Positions 23,426 through 33,275 are shown, counted from the first letter of the stretch. The stretch is DNA of 64,000 nt from an uncultured Aquimarina sp. (GCA_947489195.1 CANLCT010000006.1:47694-111693), one strand, 5' to 3'. The notes: generated by a model not told the origin, from the letters alone. Made by a program: numbers and translations.

Positions 23426-26203
23426 ATGAATACCTACCAAGATTACATCAAGGAAATTGAAGAGAGAAAGGATTTAAACCTGCACCCTAAGCCAATTGAT
23501 GGAGGTGAATTGCTTGCCGAAATTATAGCTCAAATTAAAGATACAGATAATGTTTATAGAGAAGATTCTCTTAACTTCTTTATTTATAATGTTTTGCCGG
23601 GTACAACAAGTGCTGCTGGTGTTAAGGCTAAATTCTTAAAGGAAATCATCCTTGGAGAAGCTATTGTTAAAGAAATTACGTCTGATTTTGCTTTTGAGCA
23701 ATTGTCACATATGAAGGGAGGTCCTTCTATTGATGTATTACTTGATTTAGCATTAGGGAACGATGTAGCTATTGCTAGAAAAGCTGTCGAGGTACTCAAA
23801 ACTCAAGTCTTCCTTTATGAGGCAGATACGGCTCGTTTGGAGGATGCTTATAAAACAGGAAATGAAATAGCCAAAGAGCTTATAGAAAGTTATGCTCAGG
23901 CAGAATTTTTTACAAAATTGCCAGAAATTGATGAAGAGATCGAGGTAGTAACTTACATAGCTGGTGTAGGTGATATTTCTACAGATTTACTTTCTCCTGG
24001 TGGTGATGCACATTCCAGATCAGATCGAGAACTACATGGTCAGTGTATTTTTGAGCATAATAAAGACATGCAAAACGAACTTTTGGCATTGCAAGACAAA
24101 CATCCAGATAAGCGTGTGATGTTAATTGCAGAAAAGGGAACTATGGGAGTAGGTTCTTCAAGAATGTCAGGGGTAAATAATGTAGCTTTGTGGACAGGTA
24201 TTAAATCAAGTCCATACGTTCCATTTATTAATATAGCTCCAGTAATTGCAGGAACAAATGGGATTTCTCCTATATTTTTAACAACAGTTGGCGTAACAGG
24301 AGGTATTGGTATTGACCTTAAAAACTGGGTTAAGCAAAAAGATACTGAAGGAAAGACTATTGTTGATGAAGATGGAGAGCCAATTTTAAAACAAATGTAT
24401 TCAGTAGAAACAGGTACTGTACTAACTATTAATACGAAAACTAAAAAGCTTTATAAAGAAGGAAAAGAGGTAAAAGATATTTCTACTGCACTAACTCCTC
24501 AGAAAAAGGAGTTCATTAAAGCTGGGGGGTCTTATGCTGTTGTTTTTGGTAAAAAATTACAAACAATTGCATGTAAAATTTTAGGAATTGATGTTCCTCA
24601 AGTATATGCTGCTTCAAAAGAAATTTCTATTGAAGGACAAGGATTAACAGCCGTAGAAAAAATATTTAATAAAAATGCAGTAGGAACTACACCAGGTAAA
24701 ACTTTACATGCTGGGTCAGATGTTCGTGTTGAAGTAAATATTGTAGGATCGCAAGATACTACAGGTTTAATGACTTCTCAGGAATTAGAAAATATGGCTG
24801 CTACCATAATTTCTCCAATTGTTGATGGGGCATACCAATCTGGTTGTCATACCGCTTCTGTATGGGATGATAAATCCAAAGCAAATATTCCTAGACTAAT
24901 GAAGTTTATGAATGATTTTGGTTTAATTACAGCACGTGATCCTAAAGGGAAATACCATGCAATGACAGATGTAATTCACAAAGTACTTAATGATATAACT
25001 ATTGATGATTGGGCAATTATCATAGGAGGTGATTCTCATACACGTATGTCTAAAGGAGTTGCTTTTGGTGCAGATTCAGGAACTGTGGCTTTAGCTTTGG
25101 CTACTGGTGAAGCTTCTATGCCTATTCCAGAATCGGTTAAAGTTACTTTTAAAGGAGAAATGAAGAGCTATATGGACTTCCGTGATGTGGTTCATGCTAC
25201 TCAAGAGCAAATGCTGTCTCAATTTGGTGGCGATAATGTATTCCAAGGTAGAATTATCGAGGTGCATCTTGGAACACTTACAGCTGATCAGGCTTTTACA
25301 TTTACCGATTGGACAGCCGAAATGAAAGCGAAAGCTTCTATTTGTATTTCTGAAGATGAAACTTTAATCGAATCCTTAGAAATTGCTAAAGGTCGTATCC
25401 AGATCATGATCGAAAAGGGAATGGATAACGAAAAGCAAGTACTTCAAGGTTTGATTGATATTGCTAACAATAGAATTGCCGAAATTAGATCAGGTAAAAA
25501 GCCAGCTTTAGCTCCAGATGCCAATGCGAAGTATTATGCAGAAGTAGTTATTGATCTGAATAAGATTGCAGAGCCAATGATTGCGGATCCAGATGTGCAT
25601 AACGAAGATGTTTCTAAGCGTTATACACATGATACTATTAGACCTTTATCATTCTATGAGGGGACTAAAAAAGTAGATTTAGGTTTTGTAGGATCTTGTA
25701 TGGTGCATAAAGGAGATATGCAGATATTAGCACAAATGTTGAAAAATATTGAAGCACAACAAGGTCAGGTTAAATTTAATGCACCTTTGGTGGTTGCTCC
25801 TCCAACATATAATATTGTTGATGAATTAAAAGAAGAAGGAGATTGGGAGGTATTACAAAAATACTCTGGATTTGAATTCGATGATAGTGCACCAAAAGGT
25901 TTAGCACGTACTAAATATGAAAACATGTTATATTTAGAACGTCCTGGATGTAATCTATGTATGGGTAATCAAGAAAAAGCAGCACCAGGTGACACGGTAA
26001 TGGCTACTTCGACACGTTTATTTCAGGGAAGAGTGGTTAAAGATTCTGGTGAGAAAAAAGGAGAATCTTTATTGTCATCTACTCCAGTAGTGGTATTGTC
26101 TACAATTTTAGGAAGAACTCCTACAATGGAAGAATATGAAGCCGCTGTTGATGGAATTGTGTTAACTAAGTTTAAGCCATCTCAAAAGCAATTAGTGAGA
26201 TAA
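23426..26203 (+). CDS. acnB: Aconitate hydratase B
   Basis: AcnB isomerises citrate to isocitrate in the TCA cycle and can also hydrate 2-methylaconitate. The 925-residue protein has the AcnB order: N-terminal HEAT-like domain (about 1-160), swivel domain (about 165-390, with AEKGTMGVGSSRMSGVNN) and then the catalytic [4Fe-4S] domains. Conserved pieces are GCHTASVWDDKSKANIPRLM, IIGGDSHTRMSKGVAFGADSG, VGSCMVHKGDMQILAQML with a cluster Cys, and the CXXC ERPGCNLCMGNQEKA. It is followed by a strong terminator and an inverted-repeat element before a second, unrelated-type aconitase. Its own promoter is not evident. Confidence 0.96.
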   Translation: MNTYQDYIKEIEERKDLNLHPKPIDGGELLAEIIAQIKDTDNVYREDSLNFFIYNVLPGTTSAAGVKAKFLKEIILGEAIVKEITSDFAFEQLSHMKGGPSIDVLLDLALGNDVAIARKAVEVLKTQVFLYEADTARLEDAYKTGNEIAKELIESYAQAEFFTKLPEIDEEIEVVTYIAGVGDISTDLLSPGGDAHSRSDRELHGQCIFEHNKDMQNELLALQDKHPDKRVMLIAEKGTMGVGSSRMSGVNNVALWTGIKSSPYVPFINIAPVIAGTNGISPIFLTTVGVTGGIGIDLKNWVKQKDTEGKTIVDEDGEPILKQMYSVETGTVLTINTKTKKLYKEGKEVKDISTALTPQKKEFIKAGGSYAVVFGKKLQTIACKILGIDVPQVYAASKEISIEGQGLTAVEKIFNKNAVGTTPGKTLHAGSDVRVEVNIVGSQDTTGLMTSQELENMAATIISPIVDGAYQSGCHTASVWDDKSKANIPRLMKFMNDFGLITARDPKGKYHAMTDVIHKVLNDITIDDWAIIIGGDSHTRMSKGVAFGADSGTVALALATGEASMPIPESVKVTFKGEMKSYMDFRDVVHATQEQMLSQFGGDNVFQGRIIEVHLGTLTADQAFTFTDWTAEMKAKASICISEDETLIESLEIAKGRIQIMIEKGMDNEKQVLQGLIDIANNRIAEIRSGKKPALAPDANAKYYAEVVIDLNKIAEPMIADPDVHNEDVSKRYTHDTIRPLSFYEGTKKVDLGFVGSCMVHKGDMQILAQMLKNIEAQQGQVKFNAPLVVAPPTYNIVDELKEEGDWEVLQKYSGFEFDDSAPKGLARTKYENMLYLERPGCNLCMGNQEKAAPGDTVMATSTRLFQGRVVKDSGEKKGESLLSSTPVVVLSTILGRTPTMEEYEAAVDGIVLTKFKPSQKQLVR

Positions 26204-26231
26204 TTACTTTGTTATTAATAATAATTTATAG

Positions 26232-26258
26232 GCCCAAGTGATCAACTTGGGCTTTTTT
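26232..26258 (+). terminator. Terminator of acnB
   Basis: An 8-bp perfect GC-rich stem GCCCAAGT / ACTTGGGC with a 5-nt loop, followed by six T, 28 bases after the acnB stop. Confidence 0.92.
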
Positions 26259-26287
26259 ATGTCTGTTCTGTAGTGTTTTTGAATGCT

Positions 26288-26463
26288 AAAAATGTGAATT
26301 AGATATAATAAAAAGAGGTCAATCCGATTGAAATTCAATAAAATTTCACCTTGTAAATCCTCTTTTTTGTATCAAAATGGCCCTTTTCGGTTCAGTTTCT
26401 ATAAAAAATCGCTTGAATTGACAATTTTTGTGGTTGAATAAAATGATGTCGAACTCAAGTTAA
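26288..26463 (-). repeat. Dispersed inverted-repeat element, copy A
   Basis: This 176-base segment, read on the minus strand, aligns along its full length with the plus strand of 38923-39099. Shared blocks include TTATTCAAC, AATTGTCAATTC-AG-GATTTT, CATTTTGATAC and the ends TTAAC-TGA-TT and TTCACATT. Each copy is itself an imperfect palindrome: the two ends carry GTGAATT/GAACTCA-type and TGTCAATTC/GAATTGACA-type inverted repeats. No ORF is inside. It sits between the acnB terminator and acnA. It looks like a small non-autonomous (MITE- or REP-like) element. Confidence 0.7.
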
Positions 26464-26552
26464 AAAGTAATATTGAGTCCGTAGATATAATTCAAATCTG
26501 CTTTAAGAATTTATTTTAATTTCGTATATTATAAGCTAAAATATACCTAAAA

Positions 26553-28820
26553 ATGGCATTCGATATAAATATGATCAAAAAGGTTTATGATCAAGTTGCT
26601 GAACGTGTAGATAGTGCACGAGAAGTTGCTGGTAAACCATTAACATTGGCGGAAAAAATTCTTTATGCTCACCTTTGGGAAGGGAAAGCTAACAAGGCAT
26701 TTGTAAGGGGTAAGGACTATGTAGATTTTGCTCCAGATCGTATTGCTTGTCAAGATGCAACAGCTCAAATGGCATTGTTGCAATTTATGCAAGCAGGAAA
26801 AAATAAAGTAGCTGTACCAACTACAGTGCATTGTGACCACTTAATACAAGCGAAAGAAGGTGCGGTAACAGACTTAAAAAATGCCAATAGCGTTAGTAGT
26901 GAAGTATTCAGTTTTTTAGAATCCGTTTCCAATAAATACGGTATTGGTTTTTGGAAGCCTGGTGCGGGAATCATTCACCAAGTAGTATTAGAAAATTATG
27001 CTTTTCCTGGAGGAATGATGATCGGTACAGATTCGCATACCGTAAATGCAGGAGGCTTAGGTATGATAGCCATTGGTGTAGGTGGTGCCGATGCTGTTGA
27101 TGTAATGGCAGGCATGGCTTGGGAGCTTAAATTCCCTAAATTAATCGGTGTTAAATTAACAGGTAAATTATCAGGTTGGACGGCACCAAAAGATGTCATC
27201 TTAAAAGTAGCAGAAATACTTACTGTAAAAGGAGGTACTGGTGCTATTGTTGAATATTTTGGACCAGGTGCCTTATCAATGTCGTGTACAGGAAAAGGAA
27301 CTATCTGTAATATGGGAGCCGAGATCGGAGCTACTACTTCAACATTTGGGTATGATGAGTCTATGGAACGTTACTTGCGCTCTACAGATCGTGCCGATGT
27401 AGCTGATGCCGCCAATGCGGTAAAAGAACATTTAACCGGAGATGCAGAAGTATATGCCAATCCAGAACAATATTTTGATGAGGTAATTGAAATTAATTTG
27501 TCAGAACTCGGACCACTATTAAACGGACCATTTACACCAGATTTGTCAACGGCTGTTGGAAAACCAATGACCGAAAAAGCGACTAAAAATGAGTGGCCAT
27601 TACAAGTTGAATGGGGATTAATAGGTTCATGTACAAACTCATCTTATGAAGATCTTTCTAGAGCTTCATCAATTGCACAGCAGGCTCTTGATAAGGGAAT
27701 TAAAATGAAAGCAGAATTGGGAATCAACCCAGGTTCAGAACAAGTTAGGTATACTGCTGACCGAGATGGAATTCTTGGAATTTTTGAAAAATTAGATGCT
27801 AAAATATTTACTAATGCATGCGGCCCATGTATTGGGCAATGGGCAAGATATAGTGATCCTAAAAATGCACCAAAAAATAGTATAGTACATTCATTTAATA
27901 GAAATTTTGCAAAACGTGCTGATGGGAACCCAAATACACATGCTTTTGTAGCGTCACCAGAATTAACAGCTGCAATTGCAATTTCAGGACGTTTAGATTT
28001 TAACCCATTAACAGATAAGTTACTTACCGAAAATGGAGAAGAAGTGATGTTTGATGAGCCAACTGGTTGGGAATTACCACCAAAAGGTTTTGATGTTAAG
28101 GATAATGGATACTTAGCGCCAGTTAAAGATGGTAGTGGTGTAAATGTAGCAGTAAGCCCAACTTCAGAAAGGTTGCAATTACTTACGCCGTTTGAGCCTA
28201 TCGGTAATACAATTAAAGGGGCTAAATTATTAATTAAAGCTTATGGTAAATGCACCACAGATCATATTTCTATGGCCGGACCATGGTTGCGTTTTCGAGG
28301 CCATTTAGATAATATTTCTAATAACTGTTTAATTGGTGCGGTTAATGCTTTTGGTAAAAAAACAAATCTTGTTAAAAGTCAGTTAACTGGCGATTTAGGA
28401 GCAGTGCCAGATACAGCTCGTGCATATAAAGCAGCAGGAGTACCAAGTATTGTTGTCGGTGACCATAATTATGGTGAGGGCTCTTCAAGAGAGCATGCGG
28501 CAATGGAGCCGCGCCATATAGGTGTTGTAGCGGTTATTGTAAAATCCTTTGCACGAATTCATGAAACAAATTTGAAAAAGCAAGGGATGTTAGGATTAAC
28601 TTTTGCTAACGAAGCTGATTATAATCTAATTTTAGAGGATGATACATTTAATTTTATTGATTTAGATGTATTTGCTCCAGGTAAACAACTTACACTCGAA
28701 GTGGTTCATGCGGATGATAGTAAAGATGTAATTATGTTGAATCATACGTACAATCAATCTCAAATAGATTGGTATAATGAAGGTTCTGCACTAAATTTGA
28801 TTAAAAGGCAAAACGCTTAA
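26553..28820 (+). CDS. acnA: Aconitate hydratase, mitochondrial type
   Basis: A 755-residue aconitase of the mitochondrial/AcnA type, distinct in domain order from the AcnB encoded just upstream. Signatures are [56 protein letters not shown], the first cluster Cys in [15 protein letters not shown], the CXXC of [13 protein letters not shown], and the swivel domain with [15 protein letters not shown] and [19 protein letters not shown] (substrate-binding Ser-Arg). All three Fe-S ligands and active-site residues are present. The length equals that of mitochondrial aconitases. It has its own terminator and is separated from acnB by 349 bases with a terminator and a repeat element, so the two are probably regulated independently. 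Confidence 0.95.
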   Translation: MAFDINMIKKVYDQVAERVDSAREVAGKPLTLAEKILYAHLWEGKANKAFVRGKDYVDFAPDRIACQDATAQMALLQFMQAGKNKVAVPTTVHCDHLIQAKEGAVTDLKNANSVSSEVFSFLESVSNKYGIGFWKPGAGIIHQVVLENYAFPGGMMIGTDSHTVNAGGLGMIAIGVGGADAVDVMAGMAWELKFPKLIGVKLTGKLSGWTAPKDVILKVAEILTVKGGTGAIVEYFGPGALSMSCTGKGTICNMGAEIGATTSTFGYDESMERYLRSTDRADVADAANAVKEHLTGDAEVYANPEQYFDEVIEINLSELGPLLNGPFTPDLSTAVGKPMTEKATKNEWPLQVEWGLIGSCTNSSYEDLSRASSIAQQALDKGIKMKAELGINPGSEQVRYTADRDGILGIFEKLDAKIFTNACGPCIGQWARYSDPKNAPKNSIVHSFNRNFAKRADGNPNTHAFVASPELTAAIAISGRLDFNPLTDKLLTENGEEVMFDEPTGWELPPKGFDVKDNGYLAPVKDGSGVNVAVSPTSERLQLLTPFEPIGNTIKGAKLLIKAYGKCTTDHISMAGPWLRFRGHLDNISNNCLIGAVNAFGKKTNLVKSQLTGDLGAVPDTARAYKAAGVPSIVVGDHNYGEGSSREHAAMEPRHIGVVAVIVKSFARIHETNLKKQGMLGLTFANEADYNLILEDDTFNFIDLDVFAPGKQLTLEVVHADDSKDVIMLNHTYNQSQIDWYNEGSALNLIKRQNA

Positions 28821-28860
28821 TTATAGATTTTTATATATCGCCATTCAAATAGTGATACTC

Positions 28861-28902
28861 ATAAAAAAGCCATTTCATAATTTTTGAAGTGGCTTTTTTA
28901 TG
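28861..28902 (+). terminator. Terminator of acnA
   Basis: ATAAAAAAGCCA-TTTCA pairs with TGAA-GTGGCTTTTTTAT across a short loop, with the T run within the 3' strand. It begins about 40 bases after the acnA stop. Confidence 0.85.
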
Positions 28903-28928
28903 ATTGAATTAGTCTAAATTTATTTCAA

Positions 28929-28958
28929 TTAACGTGAGTTTGAAATTTTGTTTTAACC
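28929..28958 (+). repeat. Possible end fragment of the dispersed element
   Basis: TTAACGTGAGTTTGA followed by AATTTTGTTTTAACC resembles the first 30 bases of the element at 38923 (TTAACGTGAATTTGA...). The similarity fades after that, so this may be a decayed or solo terminus. The rest of 28959-29145 holds nothing I recognise. Confidence 0.35.
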
Positions 28959-29145
28959 AGCTTTATATTAAAACTTGATGTGATATGATTTACAGATAAG
29001 AATTTCTAAGGCATAATGCATGTTTAATAGTACTATTCCTTCAAATAAAACTACGATTCATTATAATAAATATTAAGTTGTAAGGGTTTTATATCTTAAA
29101 CGACAAAATTTTAACAACACCCTAACTTATAACAACTCAATTGCT

Positions 29146-29805
29146 ATGGATTCGATATGGTATTGCGAACAAACTAATATGTTTTCGTTATTGTGTCCTC
29201 ATAAGCTCAAAGCTTTTAAAAAGGAACACGAATTCACTAATTATAAAAAAAAAGAATATATTTATTTTGAGCAGGATGCTGCTCATAAAATTTATCTTAT
29301 TGCTAAAGGAAAAGTCAAAGTAGGTTATTATGATGAAAATGGAAATGAAATCATAAAAGCAATACTTTCAAAAGGAGAATTATTTGGCGAAAAAGCCATA
29401 TTAGGTGAAGATAAAAGAACCGAATTTGCTCAAGCTGTAGATGTAGGAGCATCTATTTGCCCTGTAGGGGTAGAAACAATGCATGACTTAATGCGAACTA
29501 ATAAAGATTTCAGCATGAAAATTTATAAGTTTTTGGGTATGCGTTTTAAAAAAATGGAACGACGTTTACAACTATTATTATTTAAGGATACTAAAACACG
29601 ATTACTAGAATTTTTAGAAGAATTGAAAGAAGATTATGGCTATTGTTGCCCTAATACAGGCTTAATGATGGTTAAACATCCTTATACTCAAAAAGATATA
29701 GCAAGTTTAATTGCTACGTCAAGACCTACTTTGAATATTTTATTAAATGAATTGCAAGAAAGTAATCAGCTCAGTTTTAAGAGAAACCATATTATTTTTC
29801 AATAA
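29146..29805 (+). CDS. Crp/Fnr-family transcriptional regulator
   Basis: A 219-residue cytosolic regulator. The N-terminal cyclic-nucleotide-binding-type beta-roll spans about 20-125 (EYIYFEQDAAHKIYLIAKGKVKVGYYDENGNE, ILSKGELFGEKAILGED), followed by the long dimer helix and a C-terminal winged helix (HPYTQKDIASLIATSRPTLNILLNELQESNQLSFKRNHIIF) that binds DNA. Cysteines near the start (WYCEQT, LLCPHK) and in YGYCCPNTG do not form the classical Fnr Fe-S pattern, so the signal is unknown. It stands alone, 341 bases after acnA, and may regulate nearby genes such as the downstream lipoprotein; that is inference. Confidence 0.9.
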   Translation: MDSIWYCEQTNMFSLLCPHKLKAFKKEHEFTNYKKKEYIYFEQDAAHKIYLIAKGKVKVGYYDENGNEIIKAILSKGELFGEKAILGEDKRTEFAQAVDVGASICPVGVETMHDLMRTNKDFSMKIYKFLGMRFKKMERRLQLLLFKDTKTRLLEFLEELKEDYGYCCPNTGLMMVKHPYTQKDIASLIATSRPTLNILLNELQESNQLSFKRNHIIFQ

Positions 29806-29893
29806 AGGCATATTTTTTTATGCTAATGTTAGCTGGCTAACACATGATTTTAGTGGCATATAATATTTTTGTTTAAAACATAAAAAAAATATT

Positions 29894-30874
29894 ATGAAAT
29901 TTAGAACACTAATTTATGGTGTTGCTGTTTTATCAGCATTTGCAATTTCTTGTGATAGTGATGATGATAGTACACCAAAAGATGAACCAGAAGAAGTAGT
30001 AGTTGATGTTCCTACAGGAGAGATAACACAAGCGAATGTAAATTTAAATATTGCAGGCCTTGAACCTTTAGGAGATGATTTTGTTTACGAAGGTTGGTTA
30101 ATTGTAGGAGGTAGCCCAATAAGTACAGGTAGATTTACTGATCCTGAGTTAAAGTCACAGGAGGTAAATAAGTTGTTATTGGAAATGGCAAGTGCATATG
30201 TTTTATCTATTGAACCAGCTAATGAAACTGGGGATGATTTAGTAAAACCTGCGCCAACTAAATTATTTAGAGCTGAATTTACAGAAGGTAGTAATACTGC
30301 TGCTATTAGTTACAAAACGATTAATGAAAAGTTTGCAGATTTAGAAGTGACAAAAACGGAGATTTCAGGTAAATTCTTTTTAAGAACACCAACAGATGAT
30401 ACTACAAATGCAATGAATGATGAAGCAGGTGTATGGTTTGGTACTCCGGGAACAATGCCACCAGCAGCAAGTTTAGAATTGCCAGTTTTAGGTGAAGATA
30501 GTGGATGGAAATACGAAGGTTGGGCTGTAGTTGAAGTTGATGGAAAAATGGTGCCTTACTCTACAGGTACGTTTAGCGATCCTAAAGCAGCAGATGATAA
30601 TGCAGAAAGTTCTGAATTTAAAGGAAACGACAATCCAGGACCACCAATTCCAGGAGAGGATTTTATTAATAATTTAGAAGATACAGGTTTTTCAGGTGGA
30701 GCAGATTTAAAAGGAGCTACTATTGTAATTTCATTAGAGCCTTTTCCAGATAATGATCCCAAACCGTTTACGTTAAAACCTCTTGTTGGTATGGCAGCGC
30801 AAGAAACTGCGCCAACTGCTTATGATTTTGGAGAGAACTTAATATCATTCCCTACAGGTACAATAACTCGATAA
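29894..30874 (+). CDS. Lipoprotein with two RskA-like (anti-sigma C-terminal) domains
   Basis: A 326-residue lipoprotein (lipobox AISC, Cys20, then an acidic DSDDDS linker). It has two related domains. The first (about 48-165) has LNIAGLEPLGDDFVYEGWLIV and PISTGRF; the second (about 190-320) has LELPVLGEDSGWKYEGWAVV and YSTGTFSDP, and ends with ISLEPFPDNDPKPFTLKPLVG. The x-L-x-x-L-x-P...Y-x-x-W-L/V...G...S-x-G-x-F pattern is that of the extracellular domain of RskA-type anti-sigma factors, but no transmembrane or sigma-binding part is present. So I call it a surface or periplasmic relative, not an anti-sigma factor. It is probably monocistronic, with a -7-like TATTTTTG at 29864. Confidence 0.75.
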   Translation: MKFRTLIYGVAVLSAFAISCDSDDDSTPKDEPEEVVVDVPTGEITQANVNLNIAGLEPLGDDFVYEGWLIVGGSPISTGRFTDPELKSQEVNKLLLEMASAYVLSIEPANETGDDLVKPAPTKLFRAEFTEGSNTAAISYKTINEKFADLEVTKTEISGKFFLRTPTDDTTNAMNDEAGVWFGTPGTMPPAASLELPVLGEDSGWKYEGWAVVEVDGKMVPYSTGTFSDPKAADDNAESSEFKGNDNPGPPIPGEDFINNLEDTGFSGGADLKGATIVISLEPFPDNDPKPFTLKPLVGMAAQETAPTAYDFGENLISFPTGTITR

Positions 30875-30900
30875 CTCTAACAATTGCTGTGAGAATGATT

Positions 30901-30932
30901 GGAGACCGTATGAATTATTTCATACGGTTTCC
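30901..30932. terminator. Bidirectional terminator
   Basis: A 14-bp stem (GGAGACCGTATGAA with TTCATACGGTTTCC, one G-T pair) and loop TTAT between the convergent lipoprotein and AraC-type genes. T runs are poor on both sides, so strength is uncertain. Confidence 0.65.
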
Positions 30933-30948
30933 TTATTTATACATGCTT

Positions 30949-32067
30949 TTAAATCGAATTATCTGATTTTGATTCAAAATATTCGGATGGTGAGGTGCCT
31001 ATTAAATTTTTAAATGATTTATTGAATGTGGTTTTAGAATTAAATCCAGCTTCCTGCGCCAAGCCATAAAATGTAAATTGTTTAGCGGAATCAGTTTTTG
31101 CAAGATTAATAAACTCTTGAATACGATGGTAATTTACGTATTCAAAAAAGTTCATCCCTATATTTTCATTTAATAGTCTAGCCAATTCAGGACTATTTAC
31201 ACCCAGCATTTCAGCTAGTTCAGTTTTTAAAAGTTTCGAATTTAAATGTGGCTTTTTTTCTAGCATAAGCTGATCAAGTTTGTCTTTAAGGATATTCATA
31301 TCCTGAATACTTAATTTGGACTGCGCGTATTTTTGTTTTTTTAAATCTGGGGTTACTCGCAATACTTCTGGATATAGCATACTGTAGTACGTAATAAATA
31401 AAACGATTAGAGTAAGCACTATCCAAATATAAGGTCTGGCATTGCGTTCTAGCGTATCGAAACCTAAAAAGCTAGTTGTGTATAATACAAGCCAAATTCC
31501 TAAAGAAATTCCTATAACTAGTAATAAATTATTGATAAATCGCGCTCTTATTTCATAAGAAACCTCATTTTTAAGATTATGCATAAATGAAGTAAAAACA
31601 TTCCACGCAAGTATCCAATAGGTAATATTAACTATTAGACCAAATGCATGGCAAGTATAAATTACACGAATTAGTTCCCCTGTTTTTATTCGTTGACTAA
31701 TACTGTCGTCATTCGGAACTATAAAATAAATTATTATAAAAACAAAATAGGCAAAGCCAGGTATGTAATGAACTAGATTTTGTTTATTAGGAGGAATTTT
31801 TTGCAAAGTAGCTCTAGTAAATAAAAATAAAGTGGGGCCAAAAAGTAAAGTCGATAATTCTGAAAGAGCAATAAACCTAAAATTAGGTCCCCAATAGCCT
31901 GTATTGTAAATTACTTTTCCGAGTAAACCAACGGAAAGTGTGGCTATTAAAAAAGCCATAAATCCATTAATGTGTCTTCTTTTTTTTGATGAAAAAAAAT
32001 AAATGACTAATAGAAGTAAACTCTGGAAAAATCCAAAATAAACTAACTGATTTAATAAGGTTTTCAT
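30949..32067 (-). CDS. Membrane-bound AraC-family transcriptional regulator
   Basis: A 372-residue protein with about seven hydrophobic helices in the first 235 residues (LVYFGFFQSLLLLVIYF, GFMAFLIATLSVGLLG, LVHYIPGFAYFVFIIIYFIV, FINNLLLVIGISLGIWLVLY, PYIWIVLTLIVLFITYYSMLY) and a cytosolic C-terminal AraC DNA-binding domain. The latter has KTELAEMLGVNSPELARLLNENIGMNFFEYVNYHRIQEFI (first helix-turn-helix) and YGLAQEAGFNSKTTFNKSFKNLIGTSPSEYF (second). The architecture is frequent in Bacteroidota and suggests direct sensing at the membrane; the ligand is unknown. It is convergent with the lipoprotein gene and follows the 32155 gene on the same strand by about 90 bases. A GTTAACTTGAGTTT sequence resembling the end of the dispersed element lies upstream (32108-32121). 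Confidence 0.88.
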   Translation of the reverse strand: MKTLLNQLVYFGFFQSLLLLVIYFFSSKKRRHINGFMAFLIATLSVGLLGKVIYNTGYWGPNFRFIALSELSTLLFGPTLFLFTRATLQKIPPNKQNLVHYIPGFAYFVFIIIYFIVPNDDSISQRIKTGELIRVIYTCHAFGLIVNITYWILAWNVFTSFMHNLKNEVSYEIRARFINNLLLVIGISLGIWLVLYTTSFLGFDTLERNARPYIWIVLTLIVLFITYYSMLYPEVLRVTPDLKKQKYAQSKLSIQDMNILKDKLDQLMLEKKPHLNSKLLKTELAEMLGVNSPELARLLNENIGMNFFEYVNYHRIQEFINLAKTDSAKQFTFYGLAQEAGFNSKTTFNKSFKNLIGTSPSEYFESKSDNSI

Positions 32068-32154
32068 AAATTTAATTTAATACAGAGTTTTATAAAAATA
32101 ACAGACTAAACTCAAGTTAACAACTTATCTTATTTTACATTGCAATTACCATAT

Positions 32155-32847
32155 TTAATTGATTACAAATTGATGAATATTTTTTAATGTACTGTAAGCT
32201 TCTAATGGATGTTTTTTTGCAAATGATTTAAAGCTTGCTTTATTTTTCCACTCGATAATAAAAAATAGATCGGGATTATAATTGTAGCCCAAAGGCGAAG
32301 TACCTTTATTTAATTCTATAATAAACTGACCACCTGCTTTTTCTATTTCACTTTTCCATTGCGAAACAAAGTTAGAAAATGAAGTAGCATCTTTTTTCCA
32401 AAAAGAAGTAACCGTATTTAGTTTTTTTGTGTTTACAGAAAATTCAATGTCTTTTGGAGCTTCGTAATAAGTTAGTCCAAAATAAGTAAAAAGTTTTCTG
32501 CGTTGTTTGTGGAAATCAGGAACCTTGGTAGTAATATTTTTTATAAAATTTTCACGTTTTTCTTTATTATCCCATTTTCCGAAATATAAATTGTATGGCA
32601 TATGATTTCCTAAAGTATGTTTGGTTATTCCAAAACTTGCTTGGGGTTGGTATGAGTATTCAAAAGCAATTGGAAAAGCTGTTTTTTTATAACGTTCAAA
32701 TATTGTTTTTGAATTTGGAGTTAGACTTAATAGTAAAATATCTATAATTTCCCCTTTCTTATATGAAAATGATCGGAGGTGATTTTGAGCAGAAAGGTTT
32801 AAAAAGGTTACTGTAAAAATGAATAAAAATACTTTTGAAGTTTTCAT
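32155..32847 (-). CDS. Hypothetical secreted protein with alpha/beta-barrel-like segments
   Basis: A 230-residue exported protein with signal MKTSKVFLFIFTVTFLNLSAQ. I set the start at ATG 32847; the longer frame to 32982 adds a non-homologous-looking 45 residues upstream of a good signal peptide. The mature part has segments such as MPYNLYFGKWDNKEKRENFIKNI and LFFIIEWKNKASFKSFAKKHPLEAYSTLKNIHQFVI that resemble dimeric alpha/beta-barrel (ABM/DUF1330-type) strands and helices, perhaps as two copies. I do not recognise a defined family. It precedes the AraC-type regulator on the same strand with about 87 bases between, so co-regulation is possible. Confidence 0.65.
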   Translation of the reverse strand: MKTSKVFLFIFTVTFLNLSAQNHLRSFSYKKGEIIDILLLSLTPNSKTIFERYKKTAFPIAFEYSYQPQASFGITKHTLGNHMPYNLYFGKWDNKEKRENFIKNITTKVPDFHKQRRKLFTYFGLTYYEAPKDIEFSVNTKKLNTVTSFWKKDATSFSNFVSQWKSEIEKAGGQFIIELNKGTSPLGYNYNPDLFFIIEWKNKASFKSFAKKHPLEAYSTLKNIHQFVIN

Positions 32848-33243
32848 AATTATAAGTTTAAATTTTATAAAAAACAAAAGAATAAGATTGTTACTTAGTG
32901 AACAAAAAATGAGGGCCTGTATGGGTGCGCATACAGTATATGTACCGTAATTACTGCAAATAAGAGCAAAACGTATAAACATTTTTTAATTAGAACAATT
33001 TGTTATTTAAAATCGTGTGAGGTAAAAAAACAAAAAAGAGGTTAATATTTTTTATTAAATCTTTAGTTATTAATCTAGTTTTAATATTAAATCATTGAAT
33101 GTGAAAAGTATATTTTAATAAGAGAGATCATCTTAAATTAAGAGTATTCTCAAATTGAATGTTGAACTTTTGTCAAATCAAATAAAATAGTAGGTGATAT
33201 AACATTTTAATTTTTTTTTAGGATTTGGAAACCGTAATTAAAA
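32848..33243. other. Divergent spacer upstream of the RND operon
   Basis: AT-rich except for a GC-richer block at 32911-32948 that holds a perfect 7-bp hairpin CTGTATG-GGTGCG-CATACAG (32917-32936). No ORF with coding character other than the unlikely N-terminal extension of the gene on the minus strand. Confidence 0.5.
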
Positions 33244-33251
33244 TACATTTG
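33224..33251 (+). promoter_or_regulatory. Promoter of the RND efflux operon
   Basis: TACATTTG (33244-33251) is an exact -7 box. TTTG at 33224-33227 lies 16 bases upstream, slightly closer than usual. The start codon of the adaptor gene is 24 bases past the -7 box. Confidence 0.5.
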
Positions 33252-33275
33252 TAATACTGTTATAAAGCCCTATCT

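Noticed and set aside
32848..32982. N-terminal extension of the secreted protein gene to 32982
   Set aside because: It would put 45 residues before a textbook signal peptide and covers the GC-rich hairpin; ATG 32847 is far more likely.
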